The notes under the pieces were generated by a model. That model had not been told where the DNA came from, made no database searches, and saw only the letters and a program-made list of their open reading frames with translations. A stretch of 6,638 nucleotides of DNA from Gammaproteobacteria bacterium (GTDB lineage: Bacteria > Pseudomonadota > Gammaproteobacteria > Enterobacterales > Kangiellaceae): assembly GCA_013372875.1 (NCBI GenBank), contig JABXIW010000180.1:1-6638 (forward strand), in the 5' to 3' direction. The position numbers and the translations under genes were made by a program. This document shows, in pieces, positions 6,565 to 6,638 of this stretch (the first letter of the stretch is position 1; every line of letters starts with the position of its first letter).

Positions 6565-6638
6565 ATGAGCGAAAATTTCGCAGAACTTTTTGAAGAAAGT
6601 TTAACTAACGTAGAAATGCGTCCAGGCGCAATCATCAC
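6565..6638 (+). CDS. rpsA: 30S ribosomal protein S1, N-terminal fragment
   Basis: Only the first 24 codons plus two bases are present; the gene runs off the window. The start reads MSENFAELFEESLTNVEMRPGAII, which corresponds to the E. coli S1 opening (MTESFAQLFEESL, then an acidic stretch and RPG). S1 is the large multi-S1-domain (OB-fold) RNA-binding protein that docks on the small ribosomal subunit and helps recruit structured or weak-SD messages. The visible residues form the N-terminal segment that anchors S1 to the ribosome, before the first OB-fold is complete. The position after cmk is the conserved gammaproteobacterial arrangement. No strong Shine-Dalgarno precedes the ATG, as is usual for rpsA, and the leader hairpins suggest autogenous translational control. 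Confidence 0.95.
   Translation, partial: MSENFAELFEESLTNVEMRPGAII

Noticed and set aside
5727..6575. Identical 11-base start ATGAGCGAAAA shared by cmk and rpsA.
   Set aside because: It is explained by both proteins starting MSEN with the same common codons; the sequences diverge at once afterwards, so it is not a repeat element.

Overview
The window looks like ordinary chromosome from a gammaproteobacterium of moderate GC (low-to-mid 40s % in the core genes by partial hand counts). The evidence is the AspRS, RuvC, RuvA, oligopeptidase B, Cmk and S1 sequences, which read close to Escherichia coli and Pseudomonas proteins, and a HisC whose N-terminus resembles the pseudomonad HisC2 type. Gene order is not that of the enterics or pseudomonads. 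A marine genus such as Kangiella or a relative would fit, but that is a low-confidence guess.

Layout. (1) Positions 1-2071, plus strand: the 3' end of aspS, an AT-rich unrecognised 190-codon gene abutting it with no gap, then ruvC and ruvA overlapping by 4 nt. ruvA is not followed by ruvB; a strong bidirectional terminator (2086-2124) closes the run. (2) Positions 2133-4352, minus strand: an oligopeptidase B-type S9A serine peptidase, convergent with ruvA and carrying an N-terminal membrane anchor that cytoplasmic E. coli PtrB lacks. (3) Positions 4353-4582: a divergent intergenic region with a plausible sigma70 promoter for the next operon. (4) Positions 4583 to the end, plus strand: hisC, cmk and the start of rpsA. 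The aroA and tyrA genes that lie between hisC and cmk in pseudomonads are absent; a 15-codon reading frame bridges the gap. A 148-nt leader before rpsA folds by eye into three successive hairpins, with GGA in the loops of the first two. This resembles the S1 autoregulatory leader described for E. coli rpsA.

Functions. RuvC and RuvA belong to Holliday-junction processing, AspRS to translation, Cmk to pyrimidine nucleotide supply and S1 to translation initiation. HisC makes histidinol phosphate and may also act on aromatic amino acids. The peptidase is a stand-alone unit. No phage, IS, CRISPR, tRNA or defence-type system is visible. The parts most worth a second look are the orphan gene at 292-864, the rpsA leader, the anchored peptidase with an altered specificity residue, and the hisC-cmk junction.
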